A stretch of DNA of 64,000 nucleotides from DASXRA01 sp036506155 (lineage in GTDB: Bacteria > Actinomycetota > Actinomycetes > Mycobacteriales > Jatrophihabitantaceae). Of this stretch, positions 17,092-25,814 are shown in pieces. Under the pieces are notes generated by a model. The model searched no databases. It had not been told where the DNA came from and was given only the letters and a program-made list of their open reading frames with translations. The stretch covers positions 26,399-90,398 of the forward strand of contig DASXSF010000039.1 of assembly GCA_036506155.1 (NCBI GenBank), written 5' to 3'. A program made the translations under genes and the position numbers. Numbering within the stretch: the stretch's first letter is position 1; every line of letters starts with the position of its first letter.

Positions 17092-18111
17092 ATGTACTAC
17101 GAAGACCGTAGTCTACGGCACCAGCGGCTCCTCCAATTGTTCGACCCCTCCCACGGGCGTGGCCTCGAGATCGGGCCGCTCTTCGACCCGGTTGTCCGAA
17201 AATCCGACGGCGACGTGCAGTACGTCGACGTCCACGAGGTTGAGAAGCTCCGGGAGTACTACGCCGAGCACGATGCCGTTCCCGTCGATGCCATAGTCGA
17301 GCCGGACTTCGTGATCATCGGCCCTGACGGGGCCAGATCACTGCCCGAGGCGGTCACCGAGACGGCAGCGTTCAACTGGGTCGTCGCATCGCATGTGATC
17401 GAACATGTGCCCGATCTGATCGGCTGGCTCGACGAGGTCGCTGCCGTCCTGGTCGACGGCGGGCAGCTGGTTCTTGTCGTGCCGGACCGGCGGTTCTGCT
17501 TCGATGCGCTGCGCACTCCGACAACGGTGGGCGCGATGCTTCTCGCGCACCATGATCGGGACACGCGGCCGTCGGTTCGCGCGGTGTACGACCACTTCAG
17601 CCGGGCGGTCACGATCGATGCAGTTGCCGCGTGGGCGGGCCACCGGCCGAGCGACGGAGATCGAATCCACACGCCTGACTACGTTCTGGAACGCCTGCGC
17701 AGCGCCACGGACACCGACGAGTACATCGACTGCCACGTCTGGTTGTTCACGCCTCAAGAGTTTCTCGATGGGATCGCGGAGCTGGGTTCCCTGGACTTGA
17801 TCGACTTCGTCGTCGAGTCGATTCAGCCGACGCCGCGTGACGAGTTGGAGTTCTACGTTGTGCTGCGCCGCATCCCCAGGGGGGCTGATCAGGAACAGCG
17901 TGCGCAGGCTCGAGCGGCAAGCATCACCCGCGTAGACGATCAGTTCGAGACGCAGGCCGAGGATCCGGTGGCACCACTCACGGACTCCGGCGCGAGGTCG
18001 GTGGTGCTCAGCGCAAAGGAGATCAGGCTGATCGAAAACAAGCGGTCAGTTCTGAACGCGACGCGCAGAGCCGCATCGCGCGCTCGCGGAGCACTCCGCC
18101 GGTCTTCCTGA
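17092..18111 (+). CDS. SAM-dependent methyltransferase of a glycan cluster
   Basis: 339 residues from ATG 17092 behind CAGGACCAGG. GRGLEIGPLFDPVV is motif I in the form seen in cluster-borne methyltransferases; FNWVVASHVIEHVPDLIGWL and GGQLVLVVPDRRFCFD complete the class I core. The C-terminal part is charged and may be disordered. The 185-bp region before it (16907-17091) is shared with the divergent dehydrogenase operon and contains TAGCTT and TAATGT, either of which could be a -10 element. It could methylate a sugar of the exported glycan; the acceptor is unknown. Confidence 0.78.
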   Translation: MYYEDRSLRHQRLLQLFDPSHGRGLEIGPLFDPVVRKSDGDVQYVDVHEVEKLREYYAEHDAVPVDAIVEPDFVIIGPDGARSLPEAVTETAAFNWVVASHVIEHVPDLIGWLDEVAAVLVDGGQLVLVVPDRRFCFDALRTPTTVGAMLLAHHDRDTRPSVRAVYDHFSRAVTIDAVAAWAGHRPSDGDRIHTPDYVLERLRSATDTDEYIDCHVWLFTPQEFLDGIAELGSLDLIDFVVESIQPTPRDELEFYVVLRRIPRGADQEQRAQARAASITRVDDQFETQAEDPVAPLTDSGARSVVLSAKEIRLIENKRSVLNATRRAASRARGALRRSS

Positions 18112-18143
18112 CGCGGCACAGCGCCGAACACGCGGGGGCGCCG

Positions 18144-19943
18144 TCAGTTTTCGATCCCGTACCAGACCTGGACGCCGTCCTCCTCGACGGGCGACCTACC
18201 GAGGATCTGCTCGGTGACGTCTATCGCACTCTCGCGGGTACCCGGTTTGTCGTTGAGGAAGGGCCCGATGATCACGGTCTGGACGTCCCACTCCCTCAGT
18301 TCGGCTCGGATTCGCGCCGCGTCGGGCTCGGGGATGTGCGTCGTCGTAGGGGTTAGTGAGCTGTACGTCGTCCGGGTCTGTGACGGCAGGCCCGCGTGAT
18401 TCCTGGGCACGATCGCCCAGCCTTCCGGCATGCGAAAGCGCATCCCCGCCTCTGCCTGCCACAGCATCGCGTGCTGCTGCTCGGGCTGGCTCACGTACGG
18501 CAGTACCAGGGCGACCGAACCCTGGGGGATCTGCTTCACGGCGCTGGACGTGAAGTATGCCGGCGCGGGCACCTGCGTCGTCGGCAACAGGCGCGGCACC
18601 CAGGAGACGGCGGCGAACACCAGGGCGAGTGCTCCGACGCCGTGCAGCCAGCGTTTGCGCGATCGCACGATCTCGGTGACGGCCACCGCCAGCCCCATCG
18701 CGACGAACAGCGTGACGATCACGCTGAGCCGGGCCGGGAGGATCTGATGCAGGACGGGGACGCGGTTGAACGCTGCCCACGGCAAGGGCACGGGGTACTG
18801 ATGGCCCGCTATGTGCAGTCGCGGTCCGAGCGAAAGCACGAGCGCGACGGTGCCCATCAGCGCGGAGAACATCACCACCGGCGTTCGCCAGCGGGCGACC
18901 ACCAGCGCAATCAGGATCACGGCCAGCGGCACGCCGATGTATCCGGTCCACTCCGAGTTATTGCCGCTGAACTTGTCGACGTAGTCGAGAACCCATTCCG
19001 GTCGGAATTTCTGATTGACCGGCAGCAGTGGGTTCAGCAGGTCGGTGATGTAGATGCCGTCGCCGTGGATGGGCTTCGAGATCTTGTTCGATGCGGCGAA
19101 CTGTACGTAGAGCGGGTAGGCGGCAAGCGCCAGGAACACACCGACGGCCACGACGGCGGCGCGCACGGCGTACCCCAGCTTCTCCCGGACGCGTCGCCGA
19201 TGGAGCATGACGAGGACCAGGACCCCGACCACGGCGAAGATCGCCTCCGACGTCAGTATCTCCTCCGACGTCAACAGCTGGGCGGCTGCGACGAGGCCGA
19301 GCGTGGCGCCGGAGATCCACCAGCGCCACGACTGGCGAACCAGGATCTCGTCCAACAGCAGCAGGGTGAGCGGCAACAGCGGCAGCAGGGTCACGTGGAG
19401 GTGCCCCAGCGACTGGCCGAGTATGAACGGGCAGAAGCCCAGGAGCAGCCCGCCGAGCGCCGCGCCGAGCCGGGACGCCCACCGGCGGAACGCTGCGTAT
19501 GCGGTGAGCGCCGTGGTGGGCGGTACCAACAGCATCAGCAGGTTGTAGCTGACGACCGGCCCCCAGGTCAGTGTGACCGGCGAGAGGAGCAGCCCGGGCG
19601 CGATGTCTGACGTGTTCCACATCAGATTCGTGCCGGCAGGGTACTGGAGGTAGTTCGTCAGCAGCGGGTTGTTCGCGTGGCTGAGTGCGAAGACGCACCA
19701 GCGCAGGAACCACATCTGCTGTTCCGGGTCACCCTGTCCGCCGGCCCAGCTTTCGCTCGGATGCGCCCATGCCCGGTGGTAATAGCAGAAGCTCAACGCC
19801 AAACCGACAGCGAAGACCGCTGCCGGCCACAGCCAACCGGCGAGGGCGTGACGGCGGTGTGCGGACGCCGGTGGCGGCAGCGGCCGCGCCTCCAGCGCGG
19901 TCGGCTGCTCTAAAGTTGCGTCGATCTCTCCTGTGGCGGTCAC
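18144..19943 (-). CDS. GT-C-like polytopic membrane glycosyltransferase
   Basis: 599 residues from GTG 19943, which overlaps the upstream GT2 stop in GTGA. About eleven membrane helices; the first loop contains GGQGDPEQQMWFLRW, an acidic pair placed like the GT-C catalytic site. The C-terminal tail of about 150 residues is extracytoplasmic. Coupling to a polyprenyl-phosphate glycosyltransferase (19940-20995) is the classic arrangement in which the partner makes the lipid-linked donor and the GT-C protein uses it outside. Substrate not predictable. Confidence 0.75.
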   Translation of the reverse strand: MTATGEIDATLEQPTALEARPLPPPASAHRRHALAGWLWPAAVFAVGLALSFCYYHRAWAHPSESWAGGQGDPEQQMWFLRWCVFALSHANNPLLTNYLQYPAGTNLMWNTSDIAPGLLLSPVTLTWGPVVSYNLLMLLVPPTTALTAYAAFRRWASRLGAALGGLLLGFCPFILGQSLGHLHVTLLPLLPLTLLLLDEILVRQSWRWWISGATLGLVAAAQLLTSEEILTSEAIFAVVGVLVLVMLHRRRVREKLGYAVRAAVVAVGVFLALAAYPLYVQFAASNKISKPIHGDGIYITDLLNPLLPVNQKFRPEWVLDYVDKFSGNNSEWTGYIGVPLAVILIALVVARWRTPVVMFSALMGTVALVLSLGPRLHIAGHQYPVPLPWAAFNRVPVLHQILPARLSVIVTLFVAMGLAVAVTEIVRSRKRWLHGVGALALVFAAVSWVPRLLPTTQVPAPAYFTSSAVKQIPQGSVALVLPYVSQPEQQHAMLWQAEAGMRFRMPEGWAIVPRNHAGLPSQTRTTYSSLTPTTTHIPEPDAARIRAELREWDVQTVIIGPFLNDKPGTRESAIDVTEQILGRSPVEEDGVQVWYGIEN

Positions 19944-20995
19944 CGTTTGGCAGCTACCGGCACGTCCGGGCTGGCCTGATCCCATCCGATGTCAATGGGG
20001 TCCGGCAACAACTCGGACCGAGCCGGGGGGCGTTCACCGACGCCGAAGCGCATCTTCTTGGTGTGCTCGAGGGTGTCTTCGATCAGTGTCCGGTTGGTGC
20101 GAATGAGATCGGAGATGATGCCGATGATCACGCTCAGGAAGGACATGATCAGCAGTACCACGCCGATCAGCAAGGACTGCAGGTGCCCGCTGGGATGGGT
20201 ATCGACCACCTGCAGGCTGGCCCAGCGGATGAACGGCACGAGCCCGAGGATGCCGAAGAACGCGGCCAACCACGTGAAGATCACATACGGCTTGTACATG
20301 ATATAGGCGCGGATGATCGCGCCTGCAGACATGCGCACGTGCTGGCCCAGTGAGGTGAACAGTCGCGACTCCCGGGTCTTGCCATTGGTCACGACCGGAA
20401 TGCTGTCGATCTCCAGCTTCTTGTTGCCTGCCTGGATGATCGTCTCCATGCAGTAGCTGAACCGGGTGATCGTGTTCAACTGCATGAGGCTCTCACGCGA
20501 GTAGGCACGGAAGCCGCTCGCGGCGTCCGGCACGTCCGTGCCCGCCGCCAGGTTGACAATCCTGCTGCCGATCCTCTGCAGCAGGATCTTCAGCCGGGAG
20601 AAGTGCGCCACGAGGTGCACTTGCCGGTCGGCGATGACGATGTCCGCCTTGCCCTGGATGATGGGCTGCACCAGATCCGGGATGCGGTCCTGCGGGTACT
20701 GGTTGTCGCCGTCGGTGTTGACGACGATGTCCGCGCCGAGTTCGAGCGCGCGTTGCACGCCGTCGTGGAATGCCCGGCCCAGGCCCTGGTTGCGCGCATG
20801 GCGCACGAAGTGCCGCACCCCGTGCGCCTTGGCCACCTCGACGGTGCGGTCAGTGGAGCCGTCGTCGATGACCAGGGTGACGATCTCGTCGATCCCGGGA
20901 ATCCGTTCGGGGATCGACTCGAGAACGAGCGGCAGCGTCTGCTCCTCGTTCAGGCACGGCACCTGCACGACCAGTCGCAAGCAAACCACCTTCAT
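19940..20995 (-). CDS. Polyprenyl-phosphate glycosyltransferase (GtrB/DPM1-like) with two C-terminal membrane helices
   Basis: 351 residues from ATG 20995. The GT2 domain shows QVPCLNEEQTLPLVL, VIDDGSTDRT, VVNTDGDNQYP and ASGFRAYSRES. After residue about 240 come two membrane helices (VIFTWLAAFFGILGLVPFI and LLIGVVLLIMSFLSVIIGII), as in GtrB-type enzymes that load a sugar onto polyprenyl phosphate. No strong Shine-Dalgarno precedes the ATG. It lies 35 bp downstream of cysQ and overlaps the GT-C gene, linking sulfate activation to glycan transfer on one transcriptional unit. Confidence 0.87.
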   Translation of the reverse strand: MKVVCLRLVVQVPCLNEEQTLPLVLESIPERIPGIDEIVTLVIDDGSTDRTVEVAKAHGVRHFVRHARNQGLGRAFHDGVQRALELGADIVVNTDGDNQYPQDRIPDLVQPIIQGKADIVIADRQVHLVAHFSRLKILLQRIGSRIVNLAAGTDVPDAASGFRAYSRESLMQLNTITRFSYCMETIIQAGNKKLEIDSIPVVTNGKTRESRLFTSLGQHVRMSAGAIIRAYIMYKPYVIFTWLAAFFGILGLVPFIRWASLQVVDTHPSGHLQSLLIGVVLLIMSFLSVIIGIISDLIRTNRTLIEDTLEHTKKMRFGVGERPPARSELLPDPIDIGWDQASPDVPVAAKR

Positions 20996-21030
20996 AGGAG
21001 GCGCGCGGGCGGAATCGAACCTGCGTGATT

Positions 21031-21768
21031 CTAGCGAGCGACGACCGCGAGAAGCCGCTGGGCCAACTCTGGGAGGCAGATCAGCAGGTCGGGCAGGTAG
21101 GGGTGGGGCTGGTTGTACTCGAGCGGGCTGCCGTCGAGGCGTGACGCGGAAAGGCCCGCCGCCAGGGCCACGCCGACCGGTGCGGCCGAGTCCCACTCCC
21201 ACTGGCCGCCTGCGTGCAGGTACGCGTCGGCGTCGCCGCGCAGCACCGCCATCGCCTTGGCGCCCGCGGACCCCATCGGCCGAAGCTCAGCTCCGATGGC
21301 CGCCGCTACGGCCGGCGCGAACACGGGCGGCCGGCTGTCGCTGACGACGATCACCGGACGGGCGCGGTCGTGGCGCACCGCCCTTGCTGTATCGCTCGCG
21401 TACACGGCATCAAGGGCGGGCTGGGCCACCGCGGCTGCGGTGATGCCGCGCGCTGCCTCCCACAAGGCGACGTGCACCGCCCAGTCCGACCGGCCGGGCA
21501 TGGCGAACTCGCGGGTGCCGTCCAGCGGGTCGACGATCCAGACTCGCCGGCTTGACAGCCGCGCCGGGCTGTCCGCCGACTCCTCGGACAGCACCGCGTC
21601 GCCCGGCCGGGCTGCGGCAAGCTCACGAATCAGGTACGCGTTCGACTCGACGTCGCCGCGCGCGCCGAGTTCCTTTCCGGTGAGCCCGGCCGTCGCGCGC
21701 AGTTCGAGCAGCAGGTCCCCGGCGCCGGCCGCCAGTCGCGCCGCGAGGCGGGCATCCGTCTGCCTCAT
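21031..21768 (-). CDS. cysQ: 3'(2'),5'-bisphosphate nucleotidase (CysQ, inositol monophosphatase family)
   Basis: 245 residues from ATG 21768. The metal-binding motif WIVDPLDGTREF and the second motif GGQWEWDSAAP define the lithium-sensitive phosphatase family. It hydrolyses PAP (and PAPS) to AMP (or APS), clearing the product of sulfotransfer and controlling PAPS level. A second possible start, GTG 21855, overlaps the cysNC stop in GTGA and would add about 29 Arg/Glu-rich residues encoded by a dispersed repeat; homologues normally begin near the ATG. Neighbours cysNC and cysD confirm the role. Confidence 0.85.
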   Translation of the reverse strand: MRQTDARLAARLAAGAGDLLLELRATAGLTGKELGARGDVESNAYLIRELAAARPGDAVLSEESADSPARLSSRRVWIVDPLDGTREFAMPGRSDWAVHVALWEAARGITAAAVAQPALDAVYASDTARAVRHDRARPVIVVSDSRPPVFAPAVAAAIGAELRPMGSAGAKAMAVLRGDADAYLHAGGQWEWDSAAPVGVALAAGLSASRLDGSPLEYNQPHPYLPDLLICLPELAQRLLAVVAR

Positions 21769-21855
21769 CGGCTCTTCGCGCGAACCCTCATCGCGGCGCT
21801 CGTTGCGCTCCGTGTCCTCAGCGGCGCGGTGCGCGTGCGATGCTCGCTCGCTCAC
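21768..21855 (-). repeat. Dispersed repeat, copy between cysNC and cysQ
   Basis: On the minus strand this begins GTGAGCGAGCGAGCATCGC. The 17 nt GAGCGAGCGAGCATCGC (21837-21853) recur exactly at 43454-43470, and 21771-21794 matches 38961-38984 at 22 of 24 positions. If translated in frame with cysQ it reads SERAS...ERNERRDEGSREE, very like the ManB N-terminal extension. Confidence 0.65.
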
Positions 21856-23678
21856 GACTCGAGGAAGCGCAGGATCAGCTCCGCCTGGGCAGGCGGCTCG
21901 CCGTGCTCGGGACGCAGCAGGAGGTCCGGCGAGAGCGGCGCCTCGTAGGGGTCGTCGATGCCGGTGAAGTGGGCAAGCTCGCCGGCCCGAGCCTTCGCGT
22001 ACAGGCCCTTCGGGTCGCGTTCCTCGCACACCGCGAGCGGCGTGTCGACGAAGATCTCGGTGAACGGGACGCCCGCGTCGGCGTGTGCCGCCCGGACCTG
22101 GTCACGGTCGGAGCGGTACGGACTGACCAGCGACACGATCGCGATCACCCCGGCGTCCGCGAGCAGCTTGGCCACCTGCCCGACCCGGCGGACATTCTCG
22201 GCCCGGTCGGCGGCACTGAACCCCAGATCGGCGTTGAGACCGTGGCGCAGGTTGTCGCCGTCGAGCATGTAGGCGGGACGCCCCGAGGCGACGAGTCGCC
22301 GCTCCAACTCGGCGGCCACCGTGGACTTGCCGGAGCCGGACAACCCGGTCAGCCACACCGTCCGTCCCTGGGTGGCACGGTCCTCACGGCTCACCGTTGC
22401 CTTGTGCGACGAGACGTGCGACTCGTGCTGGCTGGGCCCGGTGATCATGCCGGCGGCGACGGTGTTGTTGGTCGCCTCGTCCACCAGAATGAAGCTGCCG
22501 GTGTCGCGGTTGCGGCGGTACGGGTCGAAGTGCAACGGATGCTGGGTGCGCACCCTGATGCGGCCGATTTCATTCAGCGAGAGCGATTCGGCCGTGATGT
22601 CGCGGTGCAGCGTGTTGATGTCGAGGCGGTAATCCAGTTGCTGCACGGTGGCGCGGGTCGAACGGGTCGTGTGCTGCAGCGTGTACTTGGTCCCCGCGGT
22701 CAGCGAGGCCGCGGATGTCAGCCAGCAGACCAGCGCGTCGATGTCCTGGCCGGCGTGCGGGCGGTTCGCCGGCCGGCAGATCAGGTCGCCGCGGCCGATG
22801 TCGATGTGGTCGGCCAGTTGCAACGTCACCGCCTGCCCTGCGAAGGCTTCGTCGATCCGCGTCCCGCCCGGCCGCCACACCGCCTCTACCGTTGTCGAGA
22901 AGCCGGACGGCAAGACGGTGACCTCGTCGCCGGGTTTGAACGTGCCACCGGCGACCGTGCCGGCGTAGCCCCGGAAGTCCGACTGTTGTGGGCGGATCAC
23001 GTACTGCACGGGGAACCGTGGGTCGATCAGGTTGCGGTCGGAGGAGACGTGCACCTCCTCGAGGTGGTGCAGCAGCGACATGCCCTCGTACCACGGCATC
23101 GCATCGCTTCGCTGCACCACGTTGTCCCCGCCGAGCGCCGACATCGGGATGAACGACATGTCGGTGATCTCGAGCTTCATCGCGAAGCGGCGGAACTCCT
23201 CGCGGATCTCGCCGTAGCGCTCCTGGGAGAAGTCGACCAGGTCCATCTTGTTGACGCACACCACCAGGTGCGGGATGCCCAGCAGGCTGGCGAGGAACGC
23301 GTGGCGGCGTGACTGCTCCAGCACCCCGTTGCGTGCGTCGATCAGGATCATCGCCAGGTCCGCCGTAGACGCACCGGTGACCATGTTGCGGGTGTACTGG
23401 ATGTGGCCCGGCGTATCGGCGATGATGAATTTGCGCTTGGGGGTGGCGAAGTAGCGGTACGCGACGTCGATCGTGATGCCCTGCTCGCGCTCGGCACGCA
23501 ACCCGTCGGTGAGAAGCGCAAGGTCGGGGCCGTCGTGCCCGCGTTCATGGCTGGTCCGCTCCACCGCGGAGAGTTGATCTTCGAATATGGCTTTGGAGTC
23601 GTAGAGCAGCCGTCCGATGAGGGTCGACTTACCGTCGTCCACACTTCCGGCGGTCGCGATGCGCAGCAGTTGCGACAT
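21852..23678 (-). CDS. cysNC: Bifunctional sulfate adenylyltransferase large subunit / APS kinase (CysN-CysC)
   Basis: 608 residues from ATG 23678. Residues 1 to about 430 are a GTPase of the EF-Tu type: P-loop AGSVDDGKSTLIGRLL, switch motif DTPGHIQYTRNM and specificity motif NKMDL. From about 440 on is an APS kinase with P-loop TGLSGSGKST, then LDGDNLRHGLNADLGFS and YAKARAGE. With CysD it makes APS from sulfate and ATP, and the kinase half converts APS to PAPS in the cytosol. It overlaps the cysQ frame and follows cysD by 40 bp. The fused form is usual in actinobacteria. Confidence 0.95.
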   Translation of the reverse strand: MSQLLRIATAGSVDDGKSTLIGRLLYDSKAIFEDQLSAVERTSHERGHDGPDLALLTDGLRAEREQGITIDVAYRYFATPKRKFIIADTPGHIQYTRNMVTGASTADLAMILIDARNGVLEQSRRHAFLASLLGIPHLVVCVNKMDLVDFSQERYGEIREEFRRFAMKLEITDMSFIPMSALGGDNVVQRSDAMPWYEGMSLLHHLEEVHVSSDRNLIDPRFPVQYVIRPQQSDFRGYAGTVAGGTFKPGDEVTVLPSGFSTTVEAVWRPGGTRIDEAFAGQAVTLQLADHIDIGRGDLICRPANRPHAGQDIDALVCWLTSAASLTAGTKYTLQHTTRSTRATVQQLDYRLDINTLHRDITAESLSLNEIGRIRVRTQHPLHFDPYRRNRDTGSFILVDEATNNTVAAGMITGPSQHESHVSSHKATVSREDRATQGRTVWLTGLSGSGKSTVAAELERRLVASGRPAYMLDGDNLRHGLNADLGFSAADRAENVRRVGQVAKLLADAGVIAIVSLVSPYRSDRDQVRAAHADAGVPFTEIFVDTPLAVCEERDPKGLYAKARAGELAHFTGIDDPYEAPLSPDLLLRPEHGEPPAQAELILRFLES

Positions 23679-23718
23679 CAGATTCCCTGCTCGGAGCGCT
23701 CGCCGCTTCGCTCGCTCA
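23679..23718 (-). repeat. Repeat-like spacer between cysD and cysNC
   Basis: On the minus strand the sequence after the cysD TAG starts TGAGCGAGCGAAGCGGCGAG and shares GTGAGCGAGCGA with the cysNC-cysQ junction. It also supplies AGGGAA before the cysNC ATG. Confidence 0.45.
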
Positions 23719-24630
23719 CTAGAAGTAGCCCTCCTTCTTGCGGTCTTCCATGCCTGCCTCTGAGATCCGGTCGTCGGCGCGAGTAGCGCCACGCTCGGTC
23801 AGCCGCGCTGCCGCCACCTCGGCGACGACGGCCTCCGGTGTGGCCGCTGTCGACTCCACACATCCGGTGCACGTGGCGTCGCCGATGGTGCGGAACCGCA
23901 CGACCGCATCGAACGGGGTCTCGCTCTCGAGACGATCGAGGAACCTGGTGTCGGCGAGCAGCATCCCGTCCCTTTCGATCACCCGCCGCTTGTGCGCGTA
24001 GTAGAGGGACGGCAGTTCGATGTCGTTGTCGCGGATGTAGGACCAGATGTCGAGCTCCGTCCAGTTCGACAATGGAAAGACGCGGATGTTCTCGCCCTTG
24101 CGGTGCCGGCCGTTGTAGAGGTTCCACAGCTCCGGGCGTTGGTTGCGCGGATCCCACTGGCCGAACTCGTCCCGGAAGCTGAACACCCGTTCCTTAGCGC
24201 GCGCCTTCTCCTCGTCGCGGCGGGCACCGCCGAACACCGCGCCGAACCGGTTTTCGCCAATGGCCCGAAGCAGCGTCGTGGTCTGGAGCCGGTTGCGGCT
24301 CGCGCCCGGGCCGGTGTCCTCGACGACGCGACCGGCGTCGATGTCGTCCTGCACGTAGGCGACGATCAGCCGCACCCCGAGCTGGGCGACGGTGCGGTCG
24401 CGGAACTCGATCACTTCGTCGAAGTTGTGCCCTGTGTCGATGTGCATGACCGGGAAGGGGATCGGCGCCGGCCAGAACGCCTTCGCCGCTGTGTAGAGCA
24501 TCACGACCGAGTCCTTGCCCCCGGAGAAGAGCAGCGCCGGACGTTCGATGGTGGCGGCGACCTCGCGGAATATGTGCACGGCTTCCGCTTCGAGCTTGTC
24601 GAGGTGGGACAGCTCGTACGTCGCGGTCAT
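23719..24630 (-). CDS. cysD: Sulfate adenylyltransferase small subunit (CysD)
   Basis: 303 residues from ATG 24630 preceded by GAGGACGAG. The PP-loop ATP-pyrophosphatase motif LLFSGGKDSVVML is at about 31-43; HIDTGHNF, FGGARRDEEKARAKER and FPLSNWTELDIW are family signatures. It adenylylates sulfate to APS with GTP-driven help from CysN. It is first in the cysD-cysNC-cysQ operon. A 64-bp gap separates it from the divergent GT4 gene at 24695. No sulfate transporter or APS reductase is present in the window, so PAPS may serve sulfation rather than only cysteine synthesis. Confidence 0.95.
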   Translation of the reverse strand: MTATYELSHLDKLEAEAVHIFREVAATIERPALLFSGGKDSVVMLYTAAKAFWPAPIPFPVMHIDTGHNFDEVIEFRDRTVAQLGVRLIVAYVQDDIDAGRVVEDTGPGASRNRLQTTTLLRAIGENRFGAVFGGARRDEEKARAKERVFSFRDEFGQWDPRNQRPELWNLYNGRHRKGENIRVFPLSNWTELDIWSYIRDNDIELPSLYYAHKRRVIERDGMLLADTRFLDRLESETPFDAVVRFRTIGDATCTGCVESTAATPEAVVAEVAAARLTERGATRADDRISEAGMEDRKKEGYF

Positions 24631-24681
24631 ACTCGTCCTCGTCTGTCGGGGATGTCGGCACGGGCTGGCGGAGCGTCCGAA

Positions 24682-24687
24682 TAGCCT
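24682..24687 (+). promoter_or_regulatory. -10 box TAGCCT for leaderless GT4 gene
   Basis: TAGCCT fits TANNNT and ends 7 nt before GTG 24695; no Shine-Dalgarno sequence is present. Initiation at the start codon itself is the simplest reading. Confidence 0.5.
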
Positions 24688-24694
24688 AAGCGAC

Positions 24695-25804
24695 GTGCAG
24701 GCCGCAATCTTCCTCGAGCAGGCACTGGCGCCCGTGTCCGGGGGCACCGGCCGGTACTCGGTCGAGCTTGCCGCGGCCCTGGCACGTACCGCAAACCAGG
24801 GTGATTCGGTCACGTCCTGGACGGCGTGGCACCGCGACACATCGGCGGCCGTCGTCGCCGGCGTCGCCGGGCCACGCCGGCTCCCGGTGCCCCGGCGTGC
24901 GCTTGCCGAAGCATGGCGACGCGGCGTGGGGCCGGCGCCGCGTGGTGTCAGCGTTCTGCACGCGCCGACACTGCTTGTGCCGCCCGCCAGGCGATACCCG
25001 CTCGTAGTCACGGTCCACGACACGGTGCCATGGACGCATCCGGACACGCTGACGCCACGCGGAGCTCACTGGCACCGCGCGATGGCCGAGCGTGCGGCCC
25101 GGACCGCCGCGGCGATCGCCGTCCCCACCCAGGCAGTCGCCGACGAGCTGGCAGCGGTGTTGCCCGCGATGCGCGCCGTCCCGGTACACGTGCTCGGTGC
25201 CGGCGTGGCGAGGGGTGTCGTGCGCGAGCCCGACGTTGAGTACGCCGCCAGCGTCGCCGCGACGCTGGCGCTGCCGGAGCGGTTCGTGTTGTCGCTCGCA
25301 ACGCTTGAGCCACGCAAGGGGCTGGACGTCCTCATCGGGGCGTTGGCGACGATCGGCGGCTCGGCGCCGCAGTTGCTCGTCGTCGGCCAGGCCGGCTGGG
25401 GCGGAGTAGACCCGGCGGGCGCTGCCAGCCGGGCCGGTCTTCCGCCCGGGCGGCTGCGGGTACTGGGCCGCCTCGGCGATGCGGAACTCGCCGTGGTGCT
25501 TCGGCGGGCCACGATGCTCGTCGCGCCGAGCCGGGCGGAGGGGTTCGGGCTGCCGGTCGCCGAGGCCATGGCCGTCGGGACTCCCGTCGTGTGCTCGGAC
25601 GCACCCGCTCTGGTCGAGGTCGCGGGCGGCGCTGCCGCCGTGGTGCCGCGCGGTGACGCCGCCGCGCTCGCCGCGGTGATCGCAAAGCTGCTCGACGACG
25701 TGGCCGAACGCCACCGCATGGTCCTCGCCGGCCGTTCCCGTGCCGTCGCGTTCGACTGGGACCGGGTCGCCGAGCGCGCCTGGGCGCTGTACCGCAGCCT
25801 CTAG
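24695..25804 (+). CDS. GT4 family glycosyltransferase
   Basis: 369 residues from GTG 24695. GT-B fold: N-terminal SGGTGRYSVELAAALA, then VTVHDTVPW, the inter-domain LSLATLEPRKGLDVLIGAL, and the donor-site motif APSRAEGFGLPVAEAMAVGTPVV with the E-x7-E pair. It resembles the enzyme at 28743 in size and motifs (LEPRK, EGFGLP). Likely a cytosolic retaining mannosyl- or glucosyltransferase of lipid-linked glycan synthesis; the mannose-supply genes downstream make GDP-mannose a reasonable but unproven donor. Confidence 0.87.
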   Translation: MQAAIFLEQALAPVSGGTGRYSVELAAALARTANQGDSVTSWTAWHRDTSAAVVAGVAGPRRLPVPRRALAEAWRRGVGPAPRGVSVLHAPTLLVPPARRYPLVVTVHDTVPWTHPDTLTPRGAHWHRAMAERAARTAAAIAVPTQAVADELAAVLPAMRAVPVHVLGAGVARGVVREPDVEYAASVAATLALPERFVLSLATLEPRKGLDVLIGALATIGGSAPQLLVVGQAGWGGVDPAGAASRAGLPPGRLRVLGRLGDAELAVVLRRATMLVAPSRAEGFGLPVAEAMAVGTPVVCSDAPALVEVAGGAAAVVPRGDAAALAAVIAKLLDDVAERHRMVLAGRSRAVAFDWDRVAERAWALYRSL

Positions 25805-25814
25805 AAGGCTGGAC

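Noticed and set aside
18396..19610. 404-codon plus-strand frame opposite the GT-C gene
   Set aside because: Composition rich in Arg/Gln/His/Asp without domains; the opposite strand encodes a coherent membrane protein with coupled neighbours.
21011..21030. GGTTCGATTCC on the minus strand, like a tRNA T-arm or a tRNA-derived attachment site
   Set aside because: The flanking stem does not pair (GCAGG against CCGCC), there is no cloverleaf upstream because cysQ coding runs through it, and no integrase is nearby.
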